The notes under the pieces: generated by a model
The model's database searches: none
Seen by the model: only the letters and a program-made list of their open reading frames with translations
Told to the model about the DNA's origin: nothing
Source of the DNA: Calothrix sp. PCC 7716
GTDB taxonomy: Bacteria > Cyanobacteriota > Cyanobacteriia > Cyanobacteriales > Nostocaceae
Reading direction: 5' to 3'
Assembly (NCBI RefSeq): GCF_019977735.1
Contig: NZ_AP025018.1
Coordinates: 1,612,001 to 1,676,000, forward strand
DNA length: 64,000 nt
Program-made: the position numbers and the translations under genes
In this document: in pieces, positions 46,842-56,600 of the stretch
Position numbering within the stretch: position 1 is the stretch's first letter
Layout of the letters: each line of letters begins with the position of its first letter

Positions 46842-47903
46842 ATGAGTACGAACTTTATGCGTTATCAAATTGGTATGAAAAATTTTCTTGATACACTTGG
46901 TAAAAAACATCCAATGTATCTAAAAGCTATCAATTATCAGAGTCAATTGCTGGAAAATATTAATTATGTAGAATCATATGGTGATAGTGAAAATTATCGA
47001 TCAACTCGTAACAAAATTATAGATTCTATTAATGAGCTAGCACTAGAAACAATTAACAAAACTTTTAACGAACTTAGTAATCCCTCTCCAATTATAATAG
47101 AACAAAAATCGCCAAGTTTTCAAGAAAGAATTTGGCGCGAATTCCAAGAGCCAGAGATGAGCTTTATTTCCCCAGAACCTTTTATCATGGGTAGCCGTCC
47201 ACCCGCTTTAGACCCTGGCGCCTTAGAAGATGAGCAACCCTTACACGTCGTTAATTTAGATGCTTATTATATTGCCATCACAGCTGTTACAAATATTCAA
47301 TACGCGATATTTACTATTAACACTGGACACAATCCACCAGACTTCTGGCAAAATAGTATACCACCTCAAGCAATATACAATCATCCAGTTGTTGATGTCT
47401 CATGGGAGGACGCAATTAAGTTTTGTAATTGGCTGAGGGACTTGACAAAAAAACATTACCGCTTGCCGACCGAAGCTGAATGGGAAAAAGCTTCTCGTGG
47501 GGTAAATGGTCAAATTTTTCCTTGGGGCAACGAGTGGAAAGATGACTATGCTAATACAAATGAATACAATTGCCATAAAACTGGCTATAAAACTGTAGCA
47601 GTAAATGAATTTCCAGAAGCAAAAAGTCATTATAATATACTAAATATGGCAGGGAATGTCTTTGAATGGACGAGTAGCTTATGGGGTAATGACAATAAAG
47701 AACCACAATTTTTATACCCATATAATCCAAAAGACGGACGTGAAGCAATTGATGCACCATCAGATATTTTACGCATTATTCGCGGTGGCTCCTTCTCCTC
47801 ACAGAAACGGACAGCACGATGTGCATATCGGGATAAGTTATCTCCTAAAAAATCCCGCAAAGATGTAGGATTTAGATTGGCTTTATCTAAGCATAATAGT
47901 TAA
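46842..47903 (+). CDS. FGE/SUMF1-fold protein with N-terminal adaptor domain
   Basis: 353 residues. Residues about 1-75 are helical and match the C-terminus of the operon's TIR protein (LLENI, YGDSENYRSTRNKII, INKTFNELS). Residues about 100-350 are a formylglycine-generating-enzyme fold: FIMGSRPP, ITAVTNIQYAIF, HPVVDVSWEDAIKFCNWL, RLPTEAEWEKASRG, NMAGNVFEWTSS and RGGSF...DVGFRLA. The two active-site cysteines of true FGE are not there: the segment reads RGGSFSSQKRTARCAYRD, with only the structural RCA cysteine. So it is probably a binding or sensor module, not a sulfatase-maturing enzyme. It ends the operon. Confidence 0.9.
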   Translation: MSTNFMRYQIGMKNFLDTLGKKHPMYLKAINYQSQLLENINYVESYGDSENYRSTRNKIIDSINELALETINKTFNELSNPSPIIIEQKSPSFQERIWREFQEPEMSFISPEPFIMGSRPPALDPGALEDEQPLHVVNLDAYYIAITAVTNIQYAIFTINTGHNPPDFWQNSIPPQAIYNHPVVDVSWEDAIKFCNWLRDLTKKHYRLPTEAEWEKASRGVNGQIFPWGNEWKDDYANTNEYNCHKTGYKTVAVNEFPEAKSHYNILNMAGNVFEWTSSLWGNDNKEPQFLYPYNPKDGREAIDAPSDILRIIRGGSFSSQKRTARCAYRDKLSPKKSRKDVGFRLALSKHNS

Positions 47904-47968
47904 ATTAGGCGCCACCTTTTAAGAAATTTGACGCACGCTTCTATAACTACATGTCTCAGTAGTTAATC

Positions 47969-48118
47969 TTGAACAACGATAAAAAGGCGCCATTAGTTCA
48001 CAAAGCTGTACCAACAAATACGGTCTCGACTAATATTAACTTAGTAAATGACACAAGCACTTCTGAAGTAAGCCTCGGTGGTGGCTTTGGTCAAAATAGT
48101 CCTGTTCGACGACTATAA
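47969..48118 (+). CDS. Possible 49-aa peptide with glycine-rich tail
   Basis: A TTG-initiated frame: a polar leader-like part (NNDKKAPLVHKAVPTNTVST) and an SLGGGFGQNSPVRRL tail. The shape recalls a ribosomal-peptide precursor, but no modification or export genes are adjacent and no ribosome-binding site is clear. A second frame just downstream (to about 48210) reads FDDYNFNLVSEQPVESWVSL and may be a fragment of another gene. The 319-base gap holds nothing firmer. Confidence 0.25.
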   Translation: MNNDKKAPLVHKAVPTNTVSTNINLVNDTSTSEVSLGGGFGQNSPVRRL

Positions 48119-48222
48119 CTTTAACCTAGTTTCTGAACAGCCTGTAGAATCTTGGGTTTCTTTAACACTTCGTCCTCAACAACCGATTCGTGTTTGTTTA
48201 AATAAGCGATAGAGAAATTGCT

Positions 48223-48520
48223 CATGAAAATTATAGAATTTTCGCCTAACCTAGCACAACCAATTCAGATGTTTAATAGTGTATCTACTAAAGAGCGTGC
48301 ATCTTGGAGATGGAAATGGTGAAGTACACATATACTGCATCTACTTTGAATCTGAGAGCCAGATCGGTACACATCCCACAGGGTACGGACAACTTTTCTT
48401 GGTGATGAATGGAGAGGGTTGGGTTGCTGGTTCTGATGGTCATCGCATCCAACTTAAAGCAGGTCTTGGCGCCTTCTTTGAACCAGGGGAACTCCCCACG
48501 GCTTTGTCTCCTCTATATAT
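48223..48520 (+). pseudogene. Frameshifted, truncated cupin gene
   Basis: It starts MKIIEFSPNLAQPIQMFNSV, then a single-base frameshift near 48295 moves the remainder to another frame: SVHLGDGNGEVHIYCIYFES, HPTGYGQLFLVMNGEGWVAG and LGAFFEPGEL. These are typical pieces of a small cyanobacterial cupin protein. After FFEPGEL the sequence stops resembling the family and runs into a fragment of another gene, so the 3' end is deleted. Confidence 0.75.
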
Positions 48521-48967
48521 ATGGGGGAAGTTGCAATTTGTCTGCCACTTTTCGATCCGGATGGCGTTTTAGAAGCTTTAAAGGCAAAAACAAAACCCTA
48601 TCCTACACAGCTTAAACAATCAACGATTAATACCTTTGCTTGGGAAATAAGTTTTTCACTATCAGTTGCCAAAAAGTCAATTCCGCGCGCTGATGTTGCT
48701 TATGCAGCAGGTTGCTGTTTTCGCAGCGTCGCTTGTATGAATCAGGTATTATTTGCACTTAATCAACAGTACCTATTGAATGAGAAAGGCGCCGTAGCAA
48801 TTGCCAATAATTTTCCCCTTTGTCCGCAAAACTATCAACAACGGGTTGAAGCGGCATTTGCTTTATTAACGGTTGAGGTAGAATCAATTACAGATGCTAT
48901 AAACATCCTTGAAGAAATTGAGCATGATTTGAGCCAATGGTATGGTAATCGTCGTTTAGTAATGTAA
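48521..48967 (+). pseudogene. C-terminal fragment of a nucleotidyltransferase-like gene
   Basis: 148 codons open from an internal ATG. The content (LPLFDPDGVLEALKAKTKPY, TFAWEISFSLSVAKK, DVAYAAGCCFRSVACMNQVL and LNEKGAVAIANNFP) fits the helical C-terminal part of a cyanobacterial nucleotidyltransferase-domain protein. The catalytic N-terminal domain is missing; a deletion joined this fragment to the cupin fragment upstream. The assignment rests on family memory and is moderate. Confidence 0.65.
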
Positions 48968-49230
48968 AGTTCTAAGGTTTTTAACATAAAATTTAATGAA
49001 TCTAGCTCGGAACTATTCATATTACGTAAACAAGCTTTCATAATTAATATCGTTGACAAAACAGAATTTTTACACCTTGAAATTTAAGGTGGCTCGCACT
49101 GTAAAAATTTTCACTTTAGCTTCTCAGATTATCTGGAGCGAAATAGAGACTTTATGCATGAAAAATCGAGGACGGCAAATTTTTAAAGTTTTATTCATCA
49201 ATAAATCTTGATGCAACCCGCAATCTAGAA

Positions 49231-49347
49231 TTAGAGCAGGGAAAAGTAAAAATAGTAAACTTTAGAAAACCCAGAAACTGTCAAACGATTGGCAAATACA
49301 CAGCCTGCTGAATCGGCGCCGATAATAATATAGTCGTATTGAACCAT
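49231..49347 (-). pseudogene. N-terminal scrap of a GMC oxidoreductase
   Basis: On the minus strand an ATG opens MVQYDYIIIGADSAGCVFAN, the FAD-binding Rossmann start of GMC oxidoreductases (normally GAGSAG, here GADSAG). It runs out after LTVSGFSK and stops after 38 codons. The remaining protein is missing. It lies in a 944-base gene-poor stretch (48968-49911) that otherwise holds MITE copy B and a small AGCCTGGGAAGGCT palindrome near 49768. Confidence 0.7.
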
Positions 49348-49520
49348 AAGAAATAAGTTGTCCCGAATATTTTCTCGGTACTTATTGGGAAAGATATATT
49401 TAATTTATGCAGTTGGCTATCTTCATATGGTTTAATTTGCATATATGTATTATATAGTTTATTTGAGCTAATAAGTATTACCATTAAATTATTTTGTTTT
49501 TGCCCGTCCAAATCAGTAAT

Positions 49521-49662
49521 TATACTAAGAACGGTTTAGAAATGTCATTCTGAGCGTAGCGTAATGCGGAGCATTTGCCGCAGGCTAGAATCTCTAAGAT
49601 GCTTCACTGCACTGCGTTTCGTTCAGCATGACAAAGTTTATATTTAACCCGTTTACAGTATA
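49521..49662. mobile_element. 142-bp MITE, copy B
   Basis: Same length and almost the same sequence as copy A at 27834, with differences near TCATTCTGAG versus TCATTAGTCG and in the right end (GTTTACAG versus GTTTGCAG). Imperfect terminal inverted repeats start with TATACT. The high identity over 21 kb apart suggests recent movement. Confidence 0.8.
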
Positions 49663-49911
49663 GAAGATTAATATTAAGTATAAATGCTGAAATATAGAGT
49701 TGATATTATCTAACTCTGCTCTCTATACCTAATGTGACTGTGTGGTAAAAATAGTTACACAATTACACAGCCTGGGAAGGCTGTGCCACAACTAGTCAAA
49801 ATTTCTTTCAAGATGTGTTGTAAGATAGGAGGTATTAATCGCTTTTGTATAAATGTCGGTAATCACAAAACCGAGATTGTTAATTAGTTGACAAGTGCTT
49901 GTTGAGAAGAA

Positions 49912-51516
49912 ATGACAATAGCAATCGATTTTGGCACCAGTAATACCGTCATCGCGCGCTGGAACCCTGTCACACAGCAACCGGAGACCCTTAGTATACC
50001 AGGTTTATCGATTCAGCAAAGCTTGAACCCACCGCTAATTCCCAGCTTGGTATATGTAGAGGATGCAGCTAGAAGTCAGGTATTGATTGGGCAACAAGTA
50101 CGTGATAAAGGTTTAGACTTATCGAACGAGCCAAGATTTTTTCGCAGTTTCAAGCGTGGTATTGGCGCCAATATTCAAGGATTTATGCCTGAACTCGATG
50201 GACAAGATATCACATTTGAGCAGGTAGGCAAATGGTTTTTGACTTCAGTCATCACACAGTTAAGTACAGCACAACCCGAAGTTGCCGACTCATTAGTATT
50301 AACAGTACCCGTCGATAGCTTTGAAGCATATCGTCACTGGTTAGGAAGCGTTTGTCAAGATTTAGAAGTGCAAGAAGTGCGGATGTTAGATGAACCGACC
50401 GCAGCAGCACTAGGTTATGGAATTGCCGACCAAGATATATTATTAGTTATCGACTTCGGTGGTGGTACACTCGACTTATCATTGGTACGGTTAGATAAAA
50501 GCGCACAACAAGCCAACAGTAAACCATTAGGTTTTTTATTAAAATTTGGTAACAAGTCTTTAGCAGAAGACTCTAAACAGAAAGTAAAAACCGCGCGCGT
50601 ACTAGCAAAAGCAGGGCAAAACTTAGGTGGTACAGATATTGATAACTGGGTAGTAGATTATTTTGTTAAAAACACAGGTTTAGTTGCAAGTCCCTTAACT
50701 ACCCGTCTGGCAGAAAAAGTCAAAATTCAGCTTTCGACGCAAACCACTGCAAGCGAAGTATATTTTAATGACCAAACGTTTGAAACCTACGAACTCGATT
50801 TAAACCGCGAGATGTTCGAGAATATTCTCAAACAACACGCATTTTTTGAACGTCTCGATGACTCAATGACAAGTTTACTCCAACAAGCACGGCGCCAGGG
50901 TATTGAGGTTACAGATATTAACTCAGTGTTGTTAGTCGGTGGAACATCACAGCTACCAGCAGTGCAAACATGGATAAAAAATTATTTTGATACAACTAAA
51001 ATCAAGAGCGAGCGTCCGTTTGAAGCAATTGCTCAAGGCGCCTTACAATTAACGCAAGGTGTAGAAATTAAAGACTTCTTATATCACAGCTACGGCATTC
51101 GCTATTGGGATAAACGTAACAGTCGTCACAGTTGGCACCCCATCGTCAAATCTGGACAACCTTATCCAATGAGTCAACCAATAGAACTATTATTAGGCGC
51201 CTCGCTAGAAAATCAACCCAGCATAGAATTAATTATGGGTGAACTCGGCGCCGAAACTGGTGGTACCGAAATATTTTTTGATGGTGATAGATTAATAACA
51301 AGGCGCCTAGATAGCGGTGCAACTACCGTTAAACCCCTTAATGATACAGAAGGCGCCAGAACTATTGCAAATCTCACACCTCCAGGTTTTCCAGGCAGCG
51401 ACAGAGTTAAAATATACTTTCAAGTTGATAAACAGCGATTTTTACGAATTACCGTAGAGGATTTGTTAACAAATGAAACTTTACTAGAAAATCAACTAGT
51501 TGCACAGCTAAGTTGA
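49912..51516 (+). CDS. Hsp70-family protein
   Basis: 534 residues. The actin-like ATPase core is clear: phosphate loop 1 AIDFGTSNTVIARW, phosphate loop 2 VIDFGGGTLDLSLV, DEPTAAALGYG and the adenosine loop LVGGTSQLPAVQ. After about 375 there is a diverged region with FLYHSYGIRYWDKRN and beta-rich sequence in place of the DnaK substrate-binding domain and lid, so it is an Hsp70-like, not a canonical DnaK. Such cyanobacterial proteins are widespread and of unknown role. It stands alone on the + strand. The gene holds seven GGCGCC sites. Confidence 0.93.
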   Translation: MTIAIDFGTSNTVIARWNPVTQQPETLSIPGLSIQQSLNPPLIPSLVYVEDAARSQVLIGQQVRDKGLDLSNEPRFFRSFKRGIGANIQGFMPELDGQDITFEQVGKWFLTSVITQLSTAQPEVADSLVLTVPVDSFEAYRHWLGSVCQDLEVQEVRMLDEPTAAALGYGIADQDILLVIDFGGGTLDLSLVRLDKSAQQANSKPLGFLLKFGNKSLAEDSKQKVKTARVLAKAGQNLGGTDIDNWVVDYFVKNTGLVASPLTTRLAEKVKIQLSTQTTASEVYFNDQTFETYELDLNREMFENILKQHAFFERLDDSMTSLLQQARRQGIEVTDINSVLLVGGTSQLPAVQTWIKNYFDTTKIKSERPFEAIAQGALQLTQGVEIKDFLYHSYGIRYWDKRNSRHSWHPIVKSGQPYPMSQPIELLLGASLENQPSIELIMGELGAETGGTEIFFDGDRLITRRLDSGATTVKPLNDTEGARTIANLTPPGFPGSDRVKIYFQVDKQRFLRITVEDLLTNETLLENQLVAQLS

Positions 51517-51660
51517 GGTATTTACAACAATATGCATATTTATAAAGATTTATATCATGAAGAAAAATGTCAGTCCTGTGGTACTTTTGCGGAAAGCAGT
51601 GCAATTTTTGAGTAGTAGTTAGTAATTCGATGCTATACTACATTTATACTACAATTGTGA

Positions 51661-52734
51661 ACTTATGAACTACCTGGACTTTTAAAGCCGGATCTCACCG
51701 ATCCGGCAAATGGCACACATGCCATCAATCTTATTGTTGACAAAATTGCTTCTTCACTGAAAGTAGCAGGCTATCCACATCCTGAAATTGTACGCTCTGC
51801 TCCAGTTACAACCGTTGCAGATAACTTCGACCGTCTGTATTTCCCTAAAGACAGTTTATCTCGTCATCCTAAATATACGCGCTACTTAAGTGAAGACAAG
51901 TTATTGCGAACGCACACCACTTGTCTCATACCTCAGATATTATCTCAACTTAAACAAAAGCCAGTCCACCAATTGTTGATGCTTCCTGGCATTTGCTATC
52001 GTCGCGATGTCGTGGATAAACGCCATGTGGGGGAACCGCATCAAATGGATATTTGGATGATTAGCAATACTCAGCAACTAAATCGCCAAGATATATTGCA
52101 ACTAATTCAAATAATTCTTAATGCAGTTCTTCCAGGTTGGAAGTATCGCCTTAATGAAACCACTCACCCTTATACAGTAAGAGGTTTAGAAATTGAGGTG
52201 AAACAAGGTGACCACTGGATTGAAATTGGAGAATGCGGAGAAGCTCATCCCCAATTATTTGTAGATAGTGGGTTAGAGGGTTATTCCGGTTTAGCAAGTG
52301 GCTTCGGGTTAGATCGATTAGCCATGCTAGTTAAAGGTATGGATGACATTCGCTTGCTGCGAAATTCTCACCCAGCAATCGCGCGTCAAATGTCAACCTT
52401 AGACCCCTATCATCCTGTGTCCAATCAACCTAGCATTTGTCGAGATATGTCAATAGTCGTTCGTAACGGCATTGAACTAGAGGATATTTGTGAGGTGATT
52501 GTAGCAGCATTGGCTCATGACGCAGAATTATTGGAATCTGTAGATATTAAGAGCGAAACTGCATACGAGCAATTACGCCTAGCTGTAATTCAACGTTTAA
52601 AAATGCAGCCTGGACAAAAGAATTTGCTGGTGCGAATGGCACTACGCTCTCTACACTCATCCATTACTAATCAACACGCAAACCATTTACGAGAAAAGGT
52701 TTTCCAAGCTTTGGATTCCACATTCAGAACTTAA
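51661..52734 (+). pseudogene. Phenylalanyl-tRNA-synthetase-like gene without a start codon
   Basis: A 357-codon frame. It is a class II synthetase core of the PheRS type: KPDLTDPANGTHAINLIVD, LYFPKDSLSRHPKYTRYL, LRTHTTCL, GICYRRDVVDKRH, IEIGECGEAHP and SGFGLDRLAML, with a C-terminal FDX-ACB-like anticodon-binding domain (SICRDMSIVV to LRMA-type ending). No ATG, GTG or TTG occurs between the upstream stop (51658) and a TTG at 51904, which lies well inside the catalytic domain. So the first ~20 codons appear lost, or an unusual start is used. Cyanobacteria have a standard PheST pair, so this extra copy may have decayed. Confidence 0.65.
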
Positions 52735-52764
52735 GGACTTCCAAATAAAAAACACCCAAAATAT

Positions 52765-52793
52765 CCTTGTGGGATGGGCATCCTTGCCCGTCC
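52765..52793. repeat. GGGCATCC..GCCCG palindromic repeat
   Basis: CTTGTGGGATGGGCATCCTTGCCCGTCC, a small hairpin-forming repeat. Related copies lie at 59051, 60857 and 63374. Confidence 0.6.
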
Positions 52794-52966
52794 TCTTCCG
52801 CCTTTTTAAGAAGCGGTTTGGGCAAGAATTATCTGAAGAGATGCGTTCACGAATTTTAAGTTTACCCTTACCAACTCTTCGTAAATTAACCGAGGCTTAG
52901 TTAGATTTTACTTCCTTAGATGATTTACAGTCTTGGTTAAAGGCTCAAGAAGAGTACAAAAGATAG
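52792..52966 (+). pseudogene. DUF4351 C-terminal fragment with internal stop
   Basis: One frame reads LFKKRFGQELSEEMRSRIL, LPLPTLRKLTEA, a TAG stop, then LDFTSLDDLQSWLKAQEEY and stop. This is the helical DUF4351 tail found on Rpn/PD-(D/E)XK transposase-like proteins in cyanobacteria. Only the tail remains. The 336-base space after the PheRS-like gene contains nothing else except the hairpin repeat. Confidence 0.7.
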
Positions 52967-53070
52967 AAGTCCTAATTTTTTCATCTTAAACTCTCTGGGA
53001 GTGTAGAAACCAAGCTGTTATCCATATATATACTACTCAGTGGCGCCACATATTTAAGTTTTACAATATA

Positions 53071-53550
53071 TTATTTCTGAACAATTACGGGTGTTCCTAC
53101 TGTTGCCCAATCATATAACCATTTTGCATGGTTCGGCGCCACATTTACACAACCACGACTAACAGGTGTACCAAAACTACGATGCCAATAGGCGCCATGA
53201 ATTCCATAACCGCCATCATAATACATTACATATGGCACATTCTGTACATCATAGTCGGCGCCGCGCATTCTCGCTTTACGGTGTTTGGTTTGAATATTAA
53301 AAGCTCCTATTAAAGTAGGAGTCTTTTTCTTACCTGTCGAAACTTTGACTGCGTAAACAGGGTTGTTTCCTTCCCAAGCTGTTAATGTTTGCTTGGATAT
53401 ATCTACTAGTATCCAGCGTTTTTCTGATTGTTTGAGAGTTTGAATTTGATTTGCTATTCGTTTGGTTTTGGTTTGCGCTAAAGCTTGGTTCGAGGGTGCG
53501 GTGATGGAGAGGGTTAGTAATGTGGCAAGGAAAAATATTTTTAATTTCAT
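53071..53550 (-). CDS. L,D-transpeptidase (YkuD family)
   Basis: 159 residues with a signal peptide (cut near ALAQ, about 26). The YkuD core includes RWILVDISKQTLTAWEGNN, STGKKKTPTLIGAFNI and the active-site motif IHGAYWHRSFGTP then SRGCVN with the catalytic cysteine. It makes 3-3 cross-links in peptidoglycan or attaches proteins to it in the periplasm. It is short, without LysM or PG-binding domains. It is in the same orientation as the giant kinase gene upstream. Confidence 0.93.
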   Translation of the reverse strand: MKLKIFFLATLLTLSITAPSNQALAQTKTKRIANQIQTLKQSEKRWILVDISKQTLTAWEGNNPVYAVKVSTGKKKTPTLIGAFNIQTKHRKARMRGADYDVQNVPYVMYYDGGYGIHGAYWHRSFGTPVSRGCVNVAPNHAKWLYDWATVGTPVIVQK

Positions 53551-53600
53551 TTTTTTATTTGCTTATAGAATGTCTAGAAAAGTGATGTTGAATAGTTTAA

Positions 53601-53692
53601 TCCCCCCTAAAGAAGTATTTAAAGCCCTTAATAATAAGAGCCTTAAACAAATCTTAAGCCCCCCCTTACTAAGGGGGGTTGGGGGGATCATC
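53601..53692. repeat. C-rich palindromic repeat at the end of the giant kinase gene
   Basis: TAATCCCCCCTAAAG at one end and GGGGGGTTGGGGGGAT at the other can pair, with the CCCCCCCTTACTAAGGGGGG core inside. It overlaps the last bases of the kinase coding region and may serve as its terminator. It belongs to the family at 4794 and 14646. Confidence 0.6.
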
Positions 53693-56600
53693 TGGGCAAT
53701 AAAATTATAAACTTACTACCTTGGTTCGGCGCCGAGGTACAATTTAATTTACCTTGATGTTTCTCAACAATAATTTGATAACATATTGATAACCCTAAAC
53801 CAGTACCTTTGCCAACTGCCTTGGTAGTAAAGAATGGGTCGAAGATTTTGCTTAATATATCTTGGCTCATGCCAATACCGTTGTCAGCTATCTCAATCGC
53901 TATATAACTATCTTCGCTAAGATAGGTTTTTATCCAGATTTTACCGTCAGATACATTTAAAGCATCAATAGCGTTAGTAAGTATGTTCAATATAACTTGA
54001 TTTATTTCTCCAGCAAAACAATTAACTTGTGGAATGTCACCGTAGTCTTTGATAATTTGAATATTTCCTAGCTTTTGCTGAAGTATCATTAAAGTGCTTT
54101 CGATACCTAAGTGAATGTCAACTTCTTTAAATATTGCTTCATCGAGACGTGAAAAGGTGCGTAAAGAAAGTATTACATCTTTTATTCGTTTGGCGCCAGT
54201 ATACATCGATTCGATAATTTGAGGTAAATCTTCTGAGATAAAGTCTAAATCGATTTCGTTAATTTTATTTAATATTTTTGTGCTAGGGTTTGGAAGTTCG
54301 TCTTGATATAATTTAATTAATTCCAGTAAATAATCAGTATATTCTTTTGTATGTAGTAAGTTTCCAAATATAAAACTAACTGGATTATTTATTTCATGCG
54401 CTATACCAGCTATTAACTGTCCTAAACCTGACATTTTCTCACTTTGAATTAATTGTATTTGGGTGCGGTTGAGTTCTTCGAGTGCTGTTTCTAATTCTTG
54501 AGTACGCTCACTTACACGCGCTTCTAAGGTGGCGTAAAATCGCGCGTTTTCTAGGGATATTGCTGCTTGTGATGCTATAACTTGTAAAAGCTCGACTCTT
54601 TCACTTGTAAAGGCGCCTTTAACTAAATTATTCTCTAAGTATAAAACTCCTAACAATTTACCTGTATGGATAATTGGTAAAGCTAGTACCGATAACGGTT
54701 TGGTAATAATTATATATGGGTCGCTGTTAAATTCTAATGATTGTGATGCATCATCTAATACCAAGTGCGTTTGCGTGCGTTCGATATAGTTGATTAAAGA
54801 AACGGGTAACTGATAGCTTTCGGTGAGAGGGATGCGTTGCCATACGGTATTATCATCGTTATCACCCACAAGCGATGATTCGATGATGAGTTGATTATTC
54901 TGCTTAATTATAAAGTATACTTTCTCGGCGCCTGCGTTTTCTCGAACTAAATGTAAAAGCTTGTTGTTTAAGCGACTAGGAATAAGTTCACGAGAAAGTG
55001 CTAACGAAGCTTTAACTACGGTTGCAATATCAAGCGAGAATTTTTGTTGGGTAGCAGTTATTGGTTCTTTGGAGTCGATAACTAAATACGGATAAGATGT
55101 TTCTAATTGTTTTACTTTCGCTTTTGCTCCCCATTTATCGTAGTAGCGATGTGCTTTGCTCAAATAAATCTTAGCAAAATCTTGTTTATTTTGATTTTCC
55201 CAAAATAAACCAGTAAGTTCGTTAGCTAAAGCTGCGTTTTGAAGAAATCCGTTTTCATGTGCTAAATTAATTGCTTGGTCGTATAAATCAAGTGCTTGCC
55301 AATTCTTCCCGGAAATACGCGCAATTTCTGCTTCAACAAGTAAATATTTATGTAAAAAGTTTTCAGGACAATTATCTGCCCATTGTTTATATTGCTCCTG
55401 GTTTTGATGAATTTGTGCCAAAAATTCTCTTTGCGTTTGAATATCATACTGTTGATATAATCTAGTTACAATAAGCGAATAATAAAAATAGTATTCTGAT
55501 GAAATAGTAAAACCTAATATAGATGGTAAATACTGTTTGACCTCGTTGATATAATTAAGTGCATCTAAAAATTGATTGAGGAAGTATAATGTTTGAATTT
55601 GATAAATATAATATGTACATAACGTAAAAAAAGATTGTCTTTGTTTAGATTGACTGATGATATCATCTTTATAAAATTTTTTATTTTCTAATTTTATGTG
55701 ATTTATATTATTTTCAGTATTAGTTAGGTCATTGACTGCAAATTTAACCGCTATAATACTCTCAACCGCAATAATATTATTAATTTGAGCAGCAGCATGG
55801 TAACTATCTGATATTTCTTTGTTCATTAATTCAAGCGGATAACCTTGGAGAAATAAGTTATGAATAAGTGTGAATAAATTGCAACCAGCAAACATAAATT
55901 CACCAGATTCTATACCTGCTTGATAACCTTTACGACTTATTATCGCAGCATGTTTAATGTGTTTAGACCAGCAATGTAACCATCCTGTTAACAATGCGCT
56001 AGCTTTTGACTGCTGTGATTTATTGTTCAGCTTTTCACTGAGTTTATATGCTGATAAACCCAGTTGATAACCACTATGATAATTGCCTAGATTAGAACCA
56101 ATAATTAGACCAAAATTCGCATATGCTTTTACAGACTCTGAAACGTTACCATACTGAAGCGATAAATTAACAGCTTTGCTCACAATGAATGTATAAAGTG
56201 TGAATTTTGACGCAGCATAAACTAATGGTTCCAAATTAATCAAAAGTTTGATAGCTACCTCTATTTGCTCATTTTCAATTGCTGGCAAGTCAACAATTGA
56301 GTCAATACCAAGTTTATCTAAGTTTTGTTTTGCAATGATTAATTCTTTATTAGCAATGCACTTGCAGTCATCTTCCGGTAAAAATATATTGAGTAAACTC
56401 AAACCTTTTTTTGCCGAGTCGAGTACGTCATTAAATCTTCCTTGTAGCGTATATTGGGATACTAAAAGATTATAAAAATTTGCTTTTTCTAGATTTGAGT
56501 GTGCTTTTTCAATAGCTGTATACGTCAAAATTTCGGCAAGTTCAAAATTGCCATTCAAAAATTCAACTTCTGCACGCTCTTGATATATATTTAAAGTTAT

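Noticed and set aside
46842-47903. Sulfatase-maturing formylglycine enzyme
   Set aside because: Both active-site cysteines are absent and no sulfatase gene is nearby.
49281-49511. 76-codon minus-strand frame
   Set aside because: Overlaps the GMC scrap in another frame; its sequence resembles no family and is low-complexity.
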